This document shows, piece after piece, positions 11,527-22,900 of a DNA stretch of 64,000 nt. The stretch is from the NCBI GenBank assembly GCA_016630955.3, contig CM049998.1, positions 1,178,001 through 1,242,000 of the forward strand. Reading direction: 5' to 3'. Position numbers and translations under genes: made by a program. The notes under the pieces were generated by a model that saw nothing but the letters and a program-made list of their open reading frames with translations, was not told where the DNA came from and did not search any database. Origin of the DNA: Didymella arachidicola (lineage: Eukaryota > Ascomycota > Dothideomycetes > Pleosporales > Didymellaceae). Position 1 is the first letter of the stretch. Every line of letters starts with the position of its first letter.

Positions 11527-13587
11527 TCAAGCCTTCCCACTCTTTTCCACATTACCGAAGCTCCAGCCAGGCTCAGTGACGATTGCAGACAGATTTACAA
11601 AGACATCTGGCGCTGGCGTCTCGACTCGTGATGGAGCATAAGTCGGTGTCATCGCTGCAGCAGGTCGGGGTGTCCCTTTGGCAGACAGCTGATCTATCAG
11701 ATCCTGCCTGAATTGCTGATTAGGCATCCGGTTTTCTTCTGCTTGCTCCGAGTACACCGTTCGCCACGTCTCGTTGGATGCACGAGGTCTGACGACGTTC
11801 AAGCTCACGCTCGATGCCGCTTCACTACCGGACTTGTCCAACTTCATCTTTCCAAGCTTCGCTGTAAGCTCGTCTTGGAAATTTCCTGGTAGTTGAACTC
11901 TGGGATGCGGTGCGATGAAGGGCGTGTTGGATCGATTGACATGCTTCTCGACCTGTCTCCTTTCCTTCTCTTCGACTGCCTGAGCATGTTCGAGCGCCTC
12001 CACATTCCGGCTGTGTGGTGTTTCTCCGTACAACGCCGCTTGCATAGTAACTTCCCCGATATGGGCTTCGTCTTGACGTGCTACACTTCTGTCCTTCTTG
12101 TCTTTATCACGCACTTTCTTCGGCTTCACACCAGTCTGGACGCTTGTCAGAAACGCGTCTCGTCCTGGGTCAAGAACAGGTTGCTTTACTGGGGCTGGCG
12201 CAGGAAGCGGTGGCGGAGGAGGTATTGCAGGCGTGTTCGCAACGACAGGCGCTGGCATGTTCACTACTGACGGTGTGATAGGATATGATGTCGCAGCCAC
12301 TGGCGGTGTCGACGACTGAACGCGTATAGTGGGAGCGCGGCTGCCACTTCGACTACTTCTAACGCTATTCAGGTCAAAATCCCTCACCAAAAGGCCACTT
12401 ATACCGGATGGGGCTAAAATTCTCGCAGGTGCAGGCGGAATTGGCGTTCTGTCATGCACTGATCCCGCTCTTGTAGAATTTTTACCAATATGGATTTTTT
12501 CTGGACCAGAATCTGGCGCTACATCACGATCGTAGAAGCCATGTGCTATCGAAGGTGGTCTCGAAGGTGGTCTCGATACTGTCGGTCGGCGGACTGATGG
12601 CTCTGGCTGCTCGGACAAACCCCTGGGCTCAGTCGAAGTTAGACTGCCTACTCCTCGCTCGACCACTGGCACAAACACAGGACGACTACCGCGTACCGCA
12701 TTCCCATTACCCCCTTCAATCCTGGATCTGCGGCGTTTCCTTCGGTGTCCACGCCGTTCACTTCGATCTCCATGGCTCGACGTGTTCTTCTCAATCAGCA
12801 ACTGCTCTTCCTCAACCGTGCCATTTGCCGCACTCTTCGCGTTCTTTCTTTTCTTCAACCAACCATGGATGAGCTTCTCCGCAGGTCCTTTGCTTCGATG
12901 ACCTGCGTCCTGCTCAGCTTTGATGTGCTGGTACGTCGTCTTCGCATGCGCCAGGAAGCCAACGCCCTTGTCCCTCGTGGGGAGGTACCCAAAGGGTGTC
13001 CCGTCCGGGCCGCATAATCTTCGTTCGACTTTTCTTGCAACTGTGGCTGCGGTTACCGCTTCTGCCGGCAGAGCGCCGGTCATAAAATGTTCGCCACGGC
13101 GTGGTTGGGGCTCACCCCCTGATCCAGATCGATGCCGGTGCTGTTCGGAACGACCAAGGTCTGTACGGTCGCTACGTGACCCAAAGTCTCTGCCGCTACG
13201 ATTTCTGCCAGTCTGACTGCGATGATCATCTCCGTCGCTTGAGTGACGACGTCGACGTCTATGCCTTCGACGTCGGTCGTCATCGTCCCCAAGCCGTCGT
13301 TCACTCGATTGGCCCATCCCATATCTTTCCGACCTCTTGCTCCCCCGTTGGTCATCCTTACCCATCTCTTTCGCCTTACGCGCTTTTTCTTCCTGATGCA
13401 AGCGGTATATTCTCAGGTTCTCCACCACACCCTCAAGGACCAGACGACCAGTTCCTACCTCACTCATGCGCGGCTCGCGCGGACGTTGATGGGATGCGAG
13501 GTGCTGTATGCTGGTTGCGACCTGCTGTCGATATTCGGCTGATGGAGCGGCGGGATCAGGTCTCGAGGAATTCGTGCTGGGGGCCAT
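11527..13587 (-). CDS. WH2-motif, proline-rich protein (actin-type, otherwise uncharacterised)
   Basis: Single frame of 686 residues from the ATG at 13587. An alternative ATG at 13629 adds 14 hydrophobic residues and has the better -3 base, so the start is not certain. The 13587 start is preferred because the extra residues would look like a signal peptide on an otherwise cytosolic protein. The sequence has a long Arg/His/Ser/Asp-rich disordered part (residues 90-190), a basic KKRK/RRKRRR patch, a proline tract (PPPPPLPAPAP, near residue 460) and directly after it a WH2-like motif, RDAFLTSVQTGVKPKKV (about residues 475-491). The pairing of a proline tract with WH2 is the layout of WASP/verprolin-type proteins that bind G-actin and profilin. 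Two further short helices near the C terminus contain Asp-Glu-Leu or Asp-Leu-Ile. The role as an actin-binding protein is inferred; the rest is unknown. Confidence 0.6.
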   Translation of the reverse strand: MAPSTNSSRPDPAAPSAEYRQQVATSIQHLASHQRPREPRMSEVGTGRLVLEGVVENLRIYRLHQEEKARKAKEMGKDDQRGSKRSERYGMGQSSERRLGDDDDRRRRHRRRRRHSSDGDDHRSQTGRNRSGRDFGSRSDRTDLGRSEQHRHRSGSGGEPQPRRGEHFMTGALPAEAVTAATVARKVERRLCGPDGTPFGYLPTRDKGVGFLAHAKTTYQHIKAEQDAGHRSKGPAEKLIHGWLKKRKNAKSAANGTVEEEQLLIEKNTSSHGDRSERRGHRRKRRRSRIEGGNGNAVRGSRPVFVPVVERGVGSLTSTEPRGLSEQPEPSVRRPTVSRPPSRPPSIAHGFYDRDVAPDSGPEKIHIGKNSTRAGSVHDRTPIPPAPARILAPSGISGLLVRDFDLNSVRSSRSGSRAPTIRVQSSTPPVAATSYPITPSVVNMPAPVVANTPAIPPPPPLPAPAPVKQPVLDPGRDAFLTSVQTGVKPKKVRDKDKKDRSVARQDEAHIGEVTMQAALYGETPHSRNVEALEHAQAVEEKERRQVEKHVNRSNTPFIAPHPRVQLPGNFQDELTAKLGKMKLDKSGSEAASSVSLNVVRPRASNETWRTVYSEQAEENRMPNQQFRQDLIDQLSAKGTPRPAAAMTPTYAPSRVETPAPDVFVNLSAIVTEPGWSFGNVEKSGKA

Positions 13588-14014
13588 GAGAACCAGCGCA
13601 CTTATAAGGGCAAGTCGTGTTATCTTCATGGCGCTGGCTTGTGCATGGGTGAAGTAGTGTGTAGCTATGGATGTGAAGAGATTCTTTGATGGGCGGGTGA
13701 AGTGATGGAGATTAATGGGTTTGCCAACGAGGCGCCAGCATATCGACGAACGCACTGGACAATAGTGTCTCTCACAGCAATACACCCTGAAAACGAAGTC
13801 AAGTGGGTTCAACCATAGCTAAATTATGCAAACTATCTAAACACTCCTACCTGCCCTGCTCCCGGTGCATAACGCAAGACAAAACACAAACCCGCAAATG
13901 CAAATTCTCTCCTTTTCCATGCATCGTAACATCATACCTCATCACGTCTTGCCTCTTCCGAGCTTCACCCACAACTCTGATGTCATCGAATCCATCAAGT
14001 CAAAACTAGACTCC

Positions 14015-17000
14015 TCAAGGAGACGGAGGCTCATCCTTCGGATTCACGACCACAGGTCCGTGGCCCATAAACCACGGCAGCGCATCTGCAATGCTCTCCA
14101 GTGCGTTTGGATGCACAACGACCGGATCGGTAGGAACGGTGACGCCTTCCTCTGCCTGATCGGCTGCTTCCTGGAGCGGGTTCGTCGCAGATGAGTTCGA
14201 AGGCGTAGGCGTCAAGCTCAGGAAAAGATCAGCGTCGTCCGAAGGAACATCTTCCTCCGAAGAAGAGTGATCAACAATCACAGGCCCAAGCACGTCGGGA
14301 TTCTTGATTATCTCGCTGACCAGCTCGCCAAGCGTCTTGTCCGCGTAGGGCTGGAGCTCTACGGACGCGTCTGCCGGCGTGGTATCGTTGGCCAACGTCG
14401 TTGCGTTCAGGAGAGGGAACGGCGTAGCAATTGACCCATCAGCAGTATCATTCGATGGATAAGGCCCCGTAAAGTTCTCCGGCAGTGGATACGGGATGAG
14501 CGGATGGCTCATTCCCGGCCTTGGACGGCGGTGCGACGCGTCTTCGGCCTCAGAGGGTACTGTTTCATTCTCGCTTTGGTCTCCATGCAGTATACCGGCG
14601 GGGGGTGCGATCCCATCAAGACTTTGATTCTGACTCTGGACACACGCCTCGTACGCAGCCTGTTCTGTGGCGAAGTCCTGCAGGTATATGTCGTGCGCAG
14701 CGATTTCTTCAGCCGTGTGATTGCATCCGCCCAGGCACGAGTTGAAGCCGACCTGCGGGATTGGTGCGACGCACTCAAGTGTCGGGAAGGACTCTCCGGG
14801 AAAAACATCTGCATCTGTCGATGTGGGGAAGGGATCGATAGTGATGACGATGCTCGGCTCATCAGAACCAAGAGGATCAGCACCCTCGCCGACCCAGACA
14901 GGCACCCCATCAGGTCCTGTCTCGTAGCCAGGCAGCAGTTCCGGGACCGGTGGCTCGGGCGCGAGAATCTGCGGCGGGAACGTGTAGTGTCCGTCGAGAT
15001 CTGGGATGTCGAAGTCCGGAAAGTCGTCATTGCTGTACACGTCCGGCTCACCTAGGACCAGCGGGATGTCGATTGACTCCGCGTCAGGACCGGCATCGGT
15101 TGAGTCTGGCGCAGGCACGGGTTCAGTCGCTGTGTCGTCGCCGTACAAATTGAACGGGTCGCCGAGCGTTTTCCACAGACCCGCCAGCAGCGCGTCGAAG
15201 AAGTTGATGCCGTCGCCGGACTCGGCGCTTGCTGGGCTTGTCACGGGGTCGACGAGTTGGCGCTTGGTCATCAGACCTTGAACAAGGTTGGGGAACCATT
15301 CTTTGAAGCCATCTTCGGCGTCTGTGGCTTCGCCAGATGCGCTGATCGACCCGACAGCAGGGCCAGGGTAGACGACGCCTCGTCGAGCGTGCCGGCGCAC
15401 TGCATGATTGTCCTGCGCAGTCCCAGTGGTTGACGACTCGGTGCGATCATAGGTAGATGCAGGAGGGTAGTATGGAATGGGCGGGTTTAGGCCAGAGGCG
15501 GCAGCATACTTGATCAGCGATGCCATGTTGGTGCTGAGCTCGACCATGCGGCGAAGGAACGCGTCGAATTTCTCTTGGTTGGTCATGTCCCAATAGCTCT
15601 TCTGCGTAGGAGGGTCACTAACAGTCTGGGCCGAAGTCTGTGTAGGTGACTGCGCAGAGGCATCTGTAGACGCTTGCTCATGTTGAACGTCAATGTCCGA
15701 CGTTTGGGCAGTTGACTGTGTGGATCCTTGTTCGGCTGCTTGTGCCTGTGCCTGTGCCTGAGCTTGTGCCTGTGCCTGGAGCTGTGCCTGGACCTGTGCT
15801 TGAGCTTGAGCTTGAGCTTGAGCTCGAGCTTGTGCTTGTGCTTGTGCTTGTGCTTGTGCTTGTGCTTGTGCTTGTGCTTGAGCTTGAGCTTGGGCTTGGG
15901 CTTGTGCTTGTGCTTGAGCAGCGGCCTGCTGTTGGTAGTATGCACTGTCCTCGCTACCTGGACGGTAGTACTTGACTACTTTGCTCGTCACAGTCTGGCG
16001 CTTGTCGTATGCTGTCCATCGCCTCTGGCGAGAAATCCGCTTATAGGCTGACTCTGGATCCTCATGATACTGCGAGTCCTGGGTCGTGTAGATGTTTTTA
16101 TTCGAGTAGTCGACGCCATCCTCGGGATACGGGTCCAGATCCTCAGCATTATGGTAGTGCGAACCTGTTGGGTAGCCGTTCTTGTCCTTGCAATCCTTCG
16201 TGTGGATGTGCTTATCTGACTGTGCAGAGTGATCTTCATGCTGCTCGTACTTCTCTGTGTTGTCAATGGCGGCTGCGGTATCCCAACGCCTGAGGCGACT
16301 GGGCGGAAGTGACGCTAGGTACGCGTCAAGCTCCTGCTGGACATTACTATTTGGCTTCTTCTTGGCAGGGCTTTGTGACTTTGACTTTGGTGTATCCTGC
16401 TTTGGTTGCTGGACCTGCTGTTGCTCCAGCTGCTTTGCAGGTTGTTGCTGCTGTTGGACTGCACGTTGCTTAGCCCAACACGAGGCGTACCACTTCCCGC
16501 TACTTATCATTGCAGCTGTACAATCGCCGGAGTTCGACGTACTCTGCTTGTTCGGAACCCATTGACCGTTGTTACCACCATTGTTGCCGGATTTACTGGG
16601 AGGCGTCCATTGCCCACTGTTACCACCGCCACTGTTGCCAACCCCTGAGTTGGAAGCAGGAGACGAGCTTCCAGCCTGCTTAGAGGGCTCCCCAGTGCAC
16701 TGCCCTTTGCCGAAACTCGGCTTCATAGAAGCATTATCGCCATTGCCATACGCAACCTGTTTCCCTGGGGTGTCGAAGATAACATCGGTCGTTTCCTGCA
16801 CCTTACAGCTATTGATCTTGGACAGGTTCGCGACAAAGAGTTTAGGATACTTCGCCAGCGCGGTGGCAGCGGAGGTCTGAGTGTCGCGCTTGCTCTGCTT
16901 TTTGTTGGTAATGTCGACAACTGCGCAGTTCATGTACATCTCGCGGTTGCCGATCTTATTGAACCTGGGCTCGGTCAAACACTGGTCACTTTCCAAATTG

Positions 17001-17443
17001 CGGCAAGTAGCTCACCATGTCCACGCCAGCAGACATTTCTCACACGCTGGGATGTCGCTGGGGATTATGTAGTCGTAGCTATCGCTCATAGGACAGCCGC
17101 CCATGATACTCTTCACAACGCGGAAGTCGCGCCCGCCGTCACAGCTGATACTAATCTGGCAACTACCCCCACCATGTGTTGCGCTTCCTCGCAACCTCAA
17201 CGTCTGTTTGCTGCCAGCCTCGTACGTCGCGACTGTGTTGAGTGGTGTGTTGAGGTGGTAGCCCTTGCAGGCGAAGTTGCTTCCATCTGCATTCAGAGGA
17301 TTGAGATAGTCGTAGTCCAGCGTTTCACCTGGACGCTGCGGGCTTTGATGAGGGTCGTTGATGGGCGAGGGATCTGACATTTGCATGTGTGCGAGCACAA
17401 AGGGAAGGGCGCTCAGCGCACCGATGATGGAAAGGGGAGCCAT
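14015..17443 (-). CDS. AA11-type lytic polysaccharide monooxygenase with long Gln/Ala-rich tail
   Basis: Exons 17443-17016 and 16964-14015 (51 bp intron) give 1125 residues. A signal peptide (residues 1-18, ending FVLA) is followed by His19-Met, the copper-binding N-terminal histidine of LPMOs. The second copper ligand is in SATHGGGSCQ, and the axial Tyr is in GNREMYMNCA. The intron falls inside the Trp codon of LAWTWFNKIGNREM. These motifs match AA11, a copper enzyme family that oxidatively cleaves chitin. The catalytic domain ends near residue 180. The remaining 900 or so residues are unusual: Asn/Gly/Ser linkers, a short Cys-containing module (GDCTAAMISSGKWYASCWA), several dibasic sites of Kex2 type (SRQRRW, YDKR, VRRHARR), a long alternating Ala-Gln repeat and an acidic Pro/Asp-rich C terminus with a few cysteines. 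The tail is one open frame, but an undetected intron or a fusion cannot be excluded. It should be secreted and may be proteolytically processed. Confidence 0.78.
15737..15925. repeat. hexanucleotide-like repeat coding for alternating Ala-Gln
   Basis: On the plus strand the sequence is built of TGTGCC/TGTGCT/TGAGCT units. On the minus strand it codes for a long (AQ)n run inside the tail of the AA11 protein, with rare Val, Leu, Arg replacements. Period 6 bp, in frame, so unit-number changes would keep the reading frame. Confidence 0.85.
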
Positions 17444-17980
17444 GGTGAGTATGGCCAGCATACGGTAGAGTGTGAGTTGCGCTGGAAGAGCGGAGGGCGT
17501 GTTCGACTGTCATGATGGATATATGGTCACAAGCAAGGGATGTGGTGGCAGGTGGGCCAGTTGCGCGTCGAATTCCTGGTTGTCGCGTGGATGTGGTCAG
17601 GCCTGGCCGAGTACCAGATCGAATGTGGAAGAAGGACGACAAAATGGGGAAAGGGAGCGGACACAAGACGAAGTAGTGAGCACTTGTTCAACGCGAAGGC
17701 GCAAATACCAGTACGGTTGTAGCTGGAGAAGGGCAGTCTGTCTCAGCCCATTCAAGGGCTGCCCTCAGTGAAGCTGCTGTTCTCTCGAGTCAGTAAACTT
17801 CTCTCGTGTCAGTAAACAACACGCTGCGGTGCAGAATGGATCGAGTATGCTCGTGCATATGCTGCAGCTCTCAGCCCCCTTGTCGCATTCCATTAGATAT
17901 TTGTGTACCCCCAAAAGCTTCGCAAAGCTTGGTAGCAAACCCAGTAACGCCGCGGAATGCAATGCCCATTCGCTACCCCC
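17444..17980. other. intergenic region between the AA11 and Pga2-like genes
   Basis: About 540 bp, upstream of the AA11 gene and downstream of the Pga2-like gene (both minus strand). Only short frames. An 18 bp imperfect direct repeat (tctcgagtcagtaaac / tctcgtgtcagtaaac) is seen near 17780-17820. Confidence 0.45.
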
Positions 17981-18292
17981 TCATCGCAGCGTCGACCGTT
18001 GTACCAGGCCCTCGTCGCCCTTTGTCTTCTTCCCGCCACGGAAGTCGTTGGCGGTGGTGCCAGCGTCGAGGCCCAGATCGGCAGCTTCTTTGTCAGCGCG
18101 CTTCTTGCGACTGCGCTCGGCGTGCGCGAGCAGGTACGGGCGGACGAGCAGGTATGCGCCCACGATGACGATGATGCGGATCCATCGCTGCGCCGTCATC
18201 TCCTCCCAGGACTTGACCGAGTTGTTGACGAGGCGGTCCTTCCACTCGATGACGTTGGCGAGGAGCGCATTGAGGGAGATTTCTTCGGCCAT
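17981..18292 (-). CDS. PGA2: Pga2-like ER trafficking protein, short C terminus
   Basis: Frame of 103 residues from the ATG at 18292. The stretch from residue 32 (MTAQRWIRIIVIVGAYLLVR) is the single predicted membrane segment and fits the Pga2 family, small fungal proteins of the ER and nuclear envelope needed for processing of Gas1 and alkaline phosphatase in yeast. After the membrane segment comes a basic, charged stretch (ERSRKKRADKEA) and then NDFRGGKK, also typical. Most homologues I know continue with a highly basic helix containing a KKAR/RQR motif. Here the frame ends soon after NDFRGGKKTKGDEG, and no downstream exon with that motif is visible on this strand. Either the C terminus is truly shortened or a splice site is missed. 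It shares a 0.5 kb divergent promoter region with the MHF1 gene. Confidence 0.65.
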   Translation of the reverse strand: MAEEISLNALLANVIEWKDRLVNNSVKSWEEMTAQRWIRIIVIVGAYLLVRPYLLAHAERSRKKRADKEAADLGLDAGTTANDFRGGKKTKGDEGLVQRSTLR

Positions 18293-18793
18293 GGTTGCGG
18301 TGTCGAGGACTGGACGGTGGTCGCAGGGGCGTGGAAGAGCGGTGGCCGAGATTTCTTCTCGACCGGTGGGACGAGAGTGTGATGTCACGGCCGCCACTTG
18401 CAAAAGGGTGTATGTAAGGATGCCTGTATGCGGACGACACGAGGCAAGGGGGGATGTGGTGGAGGGAAAGAAAGCAAAGTTATACCACTGGTAAATAACT
18501 CGTTCGGCAAATGACCGGGCAATCCATGGACGACATCGTGAGCGCTGCAACCACGCAACGGCACTACATCACGCCTTTTCAAGTCTCCAATGCTACTGGA
18601 GGGGCCATGCGCAGTTGTATGCTCAGGACTGCATATGGAGAATGATCTGACTGTGATTAATCACAGAAGGTGAGAACGTGAGGTGCGCTGATTAAGCACT
18701 CCGCTCTCCTCCGCTATTGGCTGCGCACGACGCGTCGCGTCAAGCCCCGCTTGCTTCAACGCTCTGGCGGCGACTATCATACTATACTGCACC
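18293..18793. promoter_or_regulatory. shared divergent promoter region, Pga2-like gene / MHF1
   Basis: The two genes are transcribed away from each other from starts 501 bp apart. No TATA box near either ATG is convincing. Role as a bidirectional promoter is inferred from the arrangement only. Confidence 0.4.
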
Positions 18794-19352
18794 ATGGCTT
18801 CCATTGATGGCGAGGCCGCCGAAAGGGAGGAGGTGAGACAGCCGCAGCAAAAGGATTGTGAGAGTCTAAAGAAGCTGACCCATCCCCCGCAGCGCCTCAA
18901 GTCTGCGCTCTGGTACTCAATTGGCCAATTCGTCGACGATGCTCTCCTCGCAGACGATCTGAATGCGACACCGCAGTTTATAGGAGCTTTGACTGAGCTC
19001 GTGTATACGCAAATCGGTACGTGAATACGTCTTCAGACACAGCACCCCAACGACCGTCTCGACTCTCGAGTTGCAGCCTCGCAGCTTTGAAATGCATCTA
19101 TTTTAACACTTCACAGCAAATACGTCACGCGATCTCGAGACCTTCTCCCGCCACGCTGGACGCAAAGCAATCACGACCGACGACGTCATGCTCCTAACAC
19201 GGCGTAACGAAGCCCTCGAAGACATCCTGCGCCGGGAACTGGATCGGTTGAAGGCTGCAGAGGGCAGAGGAGAGCAGCAGCAGACCGTCGCAACTGGAAA
19301 GAAACGCGGGAGGCCCTCTGGCGGCGGCGGCAAGGGAAAGGGCAAAGCATGA
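18794..19352 (+). CDS. MHF1: CENP-S / MHF1 histone-fold protein
   Basis: Three exons, 18794-18832, 18893-19016 and 19117-19352, give 132 residues. Introns are 60 and 100 bp, both GT...AG; the first contains GCTGAC as a likely branch site. The histone fold runs over residues 14-80, with RLKSALWYSIGQFVDD, LTELVYTQIANTSRDLE and FSRHAGRKAITTDDVML, closely matching CENP-S (MHF1). This small protein pairs with CENP-X (MHF2). Together they sit in the inner kinetochore (CENP-T-W-S-X) and, with the FANCM/Mph1 helicase, at stalled replication forks. The C-terminal 35 residues are Gly/Lys-rich with an AT-hook-like KKRGRPSGG. The first intron has no stop and keeps frame, so retention would insert 20 residues ahead of the fold. 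Confidence 0.88.
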
Positions 19353-19979
19353 GCGTCACTTGAGATGTTGAGCATGGAGTTTGGGCGTTTCAATTGACAT
19401 GATACCCGTGAGTGCACATCGCTCGCAACTGAGCCTGCGTGGTTACAGGCAGTAGAGACACGTTGATATCCTGTATCCAACAGTTCTCGTCTCTCGCTGC
19501 TGTCACTATAAACGACACATGCCCTCCACGCTACCAGCGGTCACCGCTCACGTGCAATCTGCCACCGCCGCCATCCGCAAAAAGCAAGTGGGGCCCTTAC
19601 CCCTCCTCCCACCAACGCTAGCGGCCATCGGCGAGCTCCTTCACGCGACCAGAACGCGCCGCGGCCTCGTACCCTGATAACGATGAATTCCAGACTGTTT
19701 GATTCGCCGTGCTCGTTCTCAAGACTAAGCGATCGCCTCCGCAGGGCTTCGCAGGGTCCAGTAGCAGCGCGGTCGACACCGCGCCACTCGCTCGCCTTGG
19801 GAGACCGCGGCGTTCTCCACACGCCCCGTAGCTGTACCTACTTTGGTAATCTTGAGATGAAGACTGACTTTTGCCTTCTCTCAGCTCGAGAGGTACTGCT
19901 CTGCTACCCCTCTTCTCGCTGCTCCTTTGCTGTCTCTTTGCTCGTGTATTGTCTTGTCTAAAGTGCACCAGCGGCAATC
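19353..19979. other. upstream region of the xanthine dehydrogenase gene
   Basis: About 630 bp, between the MHF1 stop and the XDH start. No coding signal was recognised. The last 100 bp before the ATG are pyrimidine-rich (ctttgctgtctctttgctcg), as in leaders of expressed fungal genes. Confidence 0.45.
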
Positions 19980-22900
19980 ATGGCGCCAGGACTTATCGAG
20001 CCGGAATCGCGGCCTGCGGTGCCAGAGGATTCGCTGCGCAGGCTCAACGAGGTCACACAGAGCTTTGATGATACGTTGAGATTCTACTTGAACGGAACGA
20101 AGGTCACACTGGACAATGCGGACCCAGAAGTCACAGTGCTGGAGTACCTGAGAGGAATTGGCCTTACTGGCACGAAGCTGGGATGTGCGGAGGGCGGGTG
20201 CGGTGCTTGTACAGTGGTATGTCAAGGCGAAGCAGCTCGGAGACGAAGGCCGAGACATATGGGCTAATACGGTTACCAGGTCGTCTCGCAGCTTAACCCA
20301 ACAACAAAGAAGATCTACCATGCCTCCGTGAACGCATGTCTGGCACCGCTGGTCAGTGTCGATGGGAAGCACGTCATCACAGTCGAAGGGATAGGCAATG
20401 TGAAGAGGCCACATCCAGCACAGGAGCGGATAGCGAAGGGCAATGGAAGTCAGTGCGGTTTCTGCACCCCAGGAATTGTCATGAGTTTGTACGCTCTCCT
20501 CCGCAACACCGACGCACCCACCGAGCACGATGTGGAAGAGGCCTTTGACGGAAACCTGTGCAGATGTACAGGCTATAGGCCGATTCTCGACGCCGCACAA
20601 AGCTTCAGTGTAAAGCCTGGGTGTGGCAAAGCAAAAGCAAATGGCGGAGGCGGGTGTTGCATGGAAAAGAACGGTGCAGACGGTACGAACGCTGGAGGTT
20701 GCTGCAAGAGCAACAGTAACAATGGCGACGACCAGCCTATCAAGCGCTTCACACCTCCTGGTTTCATCGAGTACAAGCCTGACACCGAACTGATCTTCCC
20801 GCCACAGCTGCACAAGCACGATCTCAGGCCGCTCGCATTCGGCAACAAGAGGAAGCGATGGTACAGGCCCACAACGTTACAGCAACTGCTCGAGATCAAG
20901 AACGCACACCCATCGGCGAAGCTCATCGGCGGGTCCACAGAGACACAGATCGAGATCAAGTTCAAAGGCATGAACTACAGCGCATCGGTCTTCGTAGGTG
21001 ATATCCCTGAGCTGCGCCAGTTTAGCTTCAACGAGGATCATCTCGAGATTGGCGGAAATGTAGTATTGACGGATCTGGAGCAGATCTGCGAAGATGCCAT
21101 CGAGCACTACGGCAAGGAAAGGGGGCAGCCGTTTGCTACCATTCTGAAGCAGATTCGCTACTTTGCTGGACGGCAGATCAGGAACGTTGGCACACCTGCT
21201 GGTAACCTCGCAACAGCCAGTCCCATCTCTGACCTGAATCCTGTGTTCGTTGCTACCAACGCGACGCTGGTGGCCAAAAGTCTGAGGGAGACGACGGAGA
21301 TCCCTATGGCGACGTTCTTCAAGGGCTACAGGCAGACTGCACTGCCACCAGATGCTATCATCGCCGGTCTGAGGATTCCTGTCGCGCAGGAGAAGAGCGA
21401 ATACATTCGCGCTTACAAGCAGTCGAAGCGGAAAGATGACGACATTGCCATCGTCAACGCCGCGCTGCGGGTCAAGTTGGACGATGGTGATAATGTGAAA
21501 GACGTCTGCCTTGTCTACGGCGGTATGGCACCGACCACAATCGTTGCCAAGAAGGCAACAGAGTTCCTTCAGGGGAGGAAGTTCACCGATCTCCAGACGC
21601 TGGAGGGTGTCATGGCCAAGCTCGAGGAGGACTTCGACCTGCGATTCGGCGTGCCTGGTGGCATGGCGACCTACAGGAAGACCCTCGCTCTAGGTTTCTT
21701 CTACAAATTTTACCACGAAGTGCTCGCTGGTCTGAATGCGAAGGAAGCCGAGGTAGACACGCAAGCGATTGGCGAGATCGAGCGAGATATCAGCTCAGGC
21801 TGGAAAGACGGCAAAGCCGCTGAGGCGTACAAGCAGAGCGAAGTCGGACAGTCGAAGAACCACGCCGCTGCCTTGCAACAGACGACCGGTGAAGCGCAGT
21901 ACACAGATGACATTCCGCTGCAGCGGAACGAGCTATACGGTTGTCTTGTCTTGTCAACCAAGGCTCACGCTAAGTTACTCAGTGTCGATGCAGAAGCAGC
22001 TCTCGACCTTCCAGGCGTCGCGGCTTATGTCGACCACAAGGATCTTGCGACCCCCGAATCGAACTGGTGGGGCGCGCCTTCCTGTGACGAGACATTCTTC
22101 GCAGTAGACGAAGTCTTCACCGCAGGCCAGCCGATTGGCATGATCCTCGCTGACACAGCAAAGCACGCCGAGCTGGCTGCTCGAGCCGTCAAGATCGAGT
22201 ACGAGGAATTGCCAGCTATCTTCACCATCGAGGAGGCTATCCAACAGGACAGCTTTTTCCAGCACTTCCGCCACATCCAGAAGGGAGATGTAGACAAGGC
22301 GTTCGAAGAGGCGGATCATGTCTTCACCGGTACGGCACGTATGGGCGGCCAAGAGCACTTCTACCTCGAGACCCAGGCGTGTCTGGCGGTCCCAAAACCT
22401 GAGTTCGGCGAGATGGAGATCTTCAGTAGCACCCAAAATCCGGCAGAGACACAGGCTTACGTGGCGAAGGTGATTGGCGTTTCTGCCAATAAGGTCAATG
22501 CTCGTGTCAAACGCATGGGTGGCGGCTTTGGTGGCAAGGAGACGAGGTCCGTCCAACTTGCTGGTATCGTCGCAGTCGCAGCGAACAAGGTTCGCAAGCC
22601 AGTTCGCTGCATGCTCAACCGAGACGAAGATATCTTGACATCAGGACAACGCCACCCGTTCCTCGCCCGCTGGAAGGTCGCGGTGAACAAGGACGGCAAG
22701 TTGCAGGCCCTTGACGCAGATGTGTTCAACAATGGTGGATGGAGTCAGGATCTGTCCGGTGCGGTCGTTGAGCGCGCCCTCTCTCACATCGATGGCTGCT
22801 ACTCCATCCCGAACATACATGTCCGTGGTCGCGTAGCAAAGACTAACACTGTCTCTAACACTGCGTTCCGTGGCTTCGGTGGACCGCAGGGCATGTTCAT

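Noticed and set aside
15737..15925. Short direct repeats that could suggest a repeat array of CRISPR type
   Set aside because: Six-base units without spacers, coding in frame for Ala-Gln; and the genome is eukaryotic.
19881..20819. Minus-strand frame of 312 residues across the XDH start
   Set aside because: Overlaps the conserved iron-sulfur domain of XDH in antisense and looks non-protein-like.
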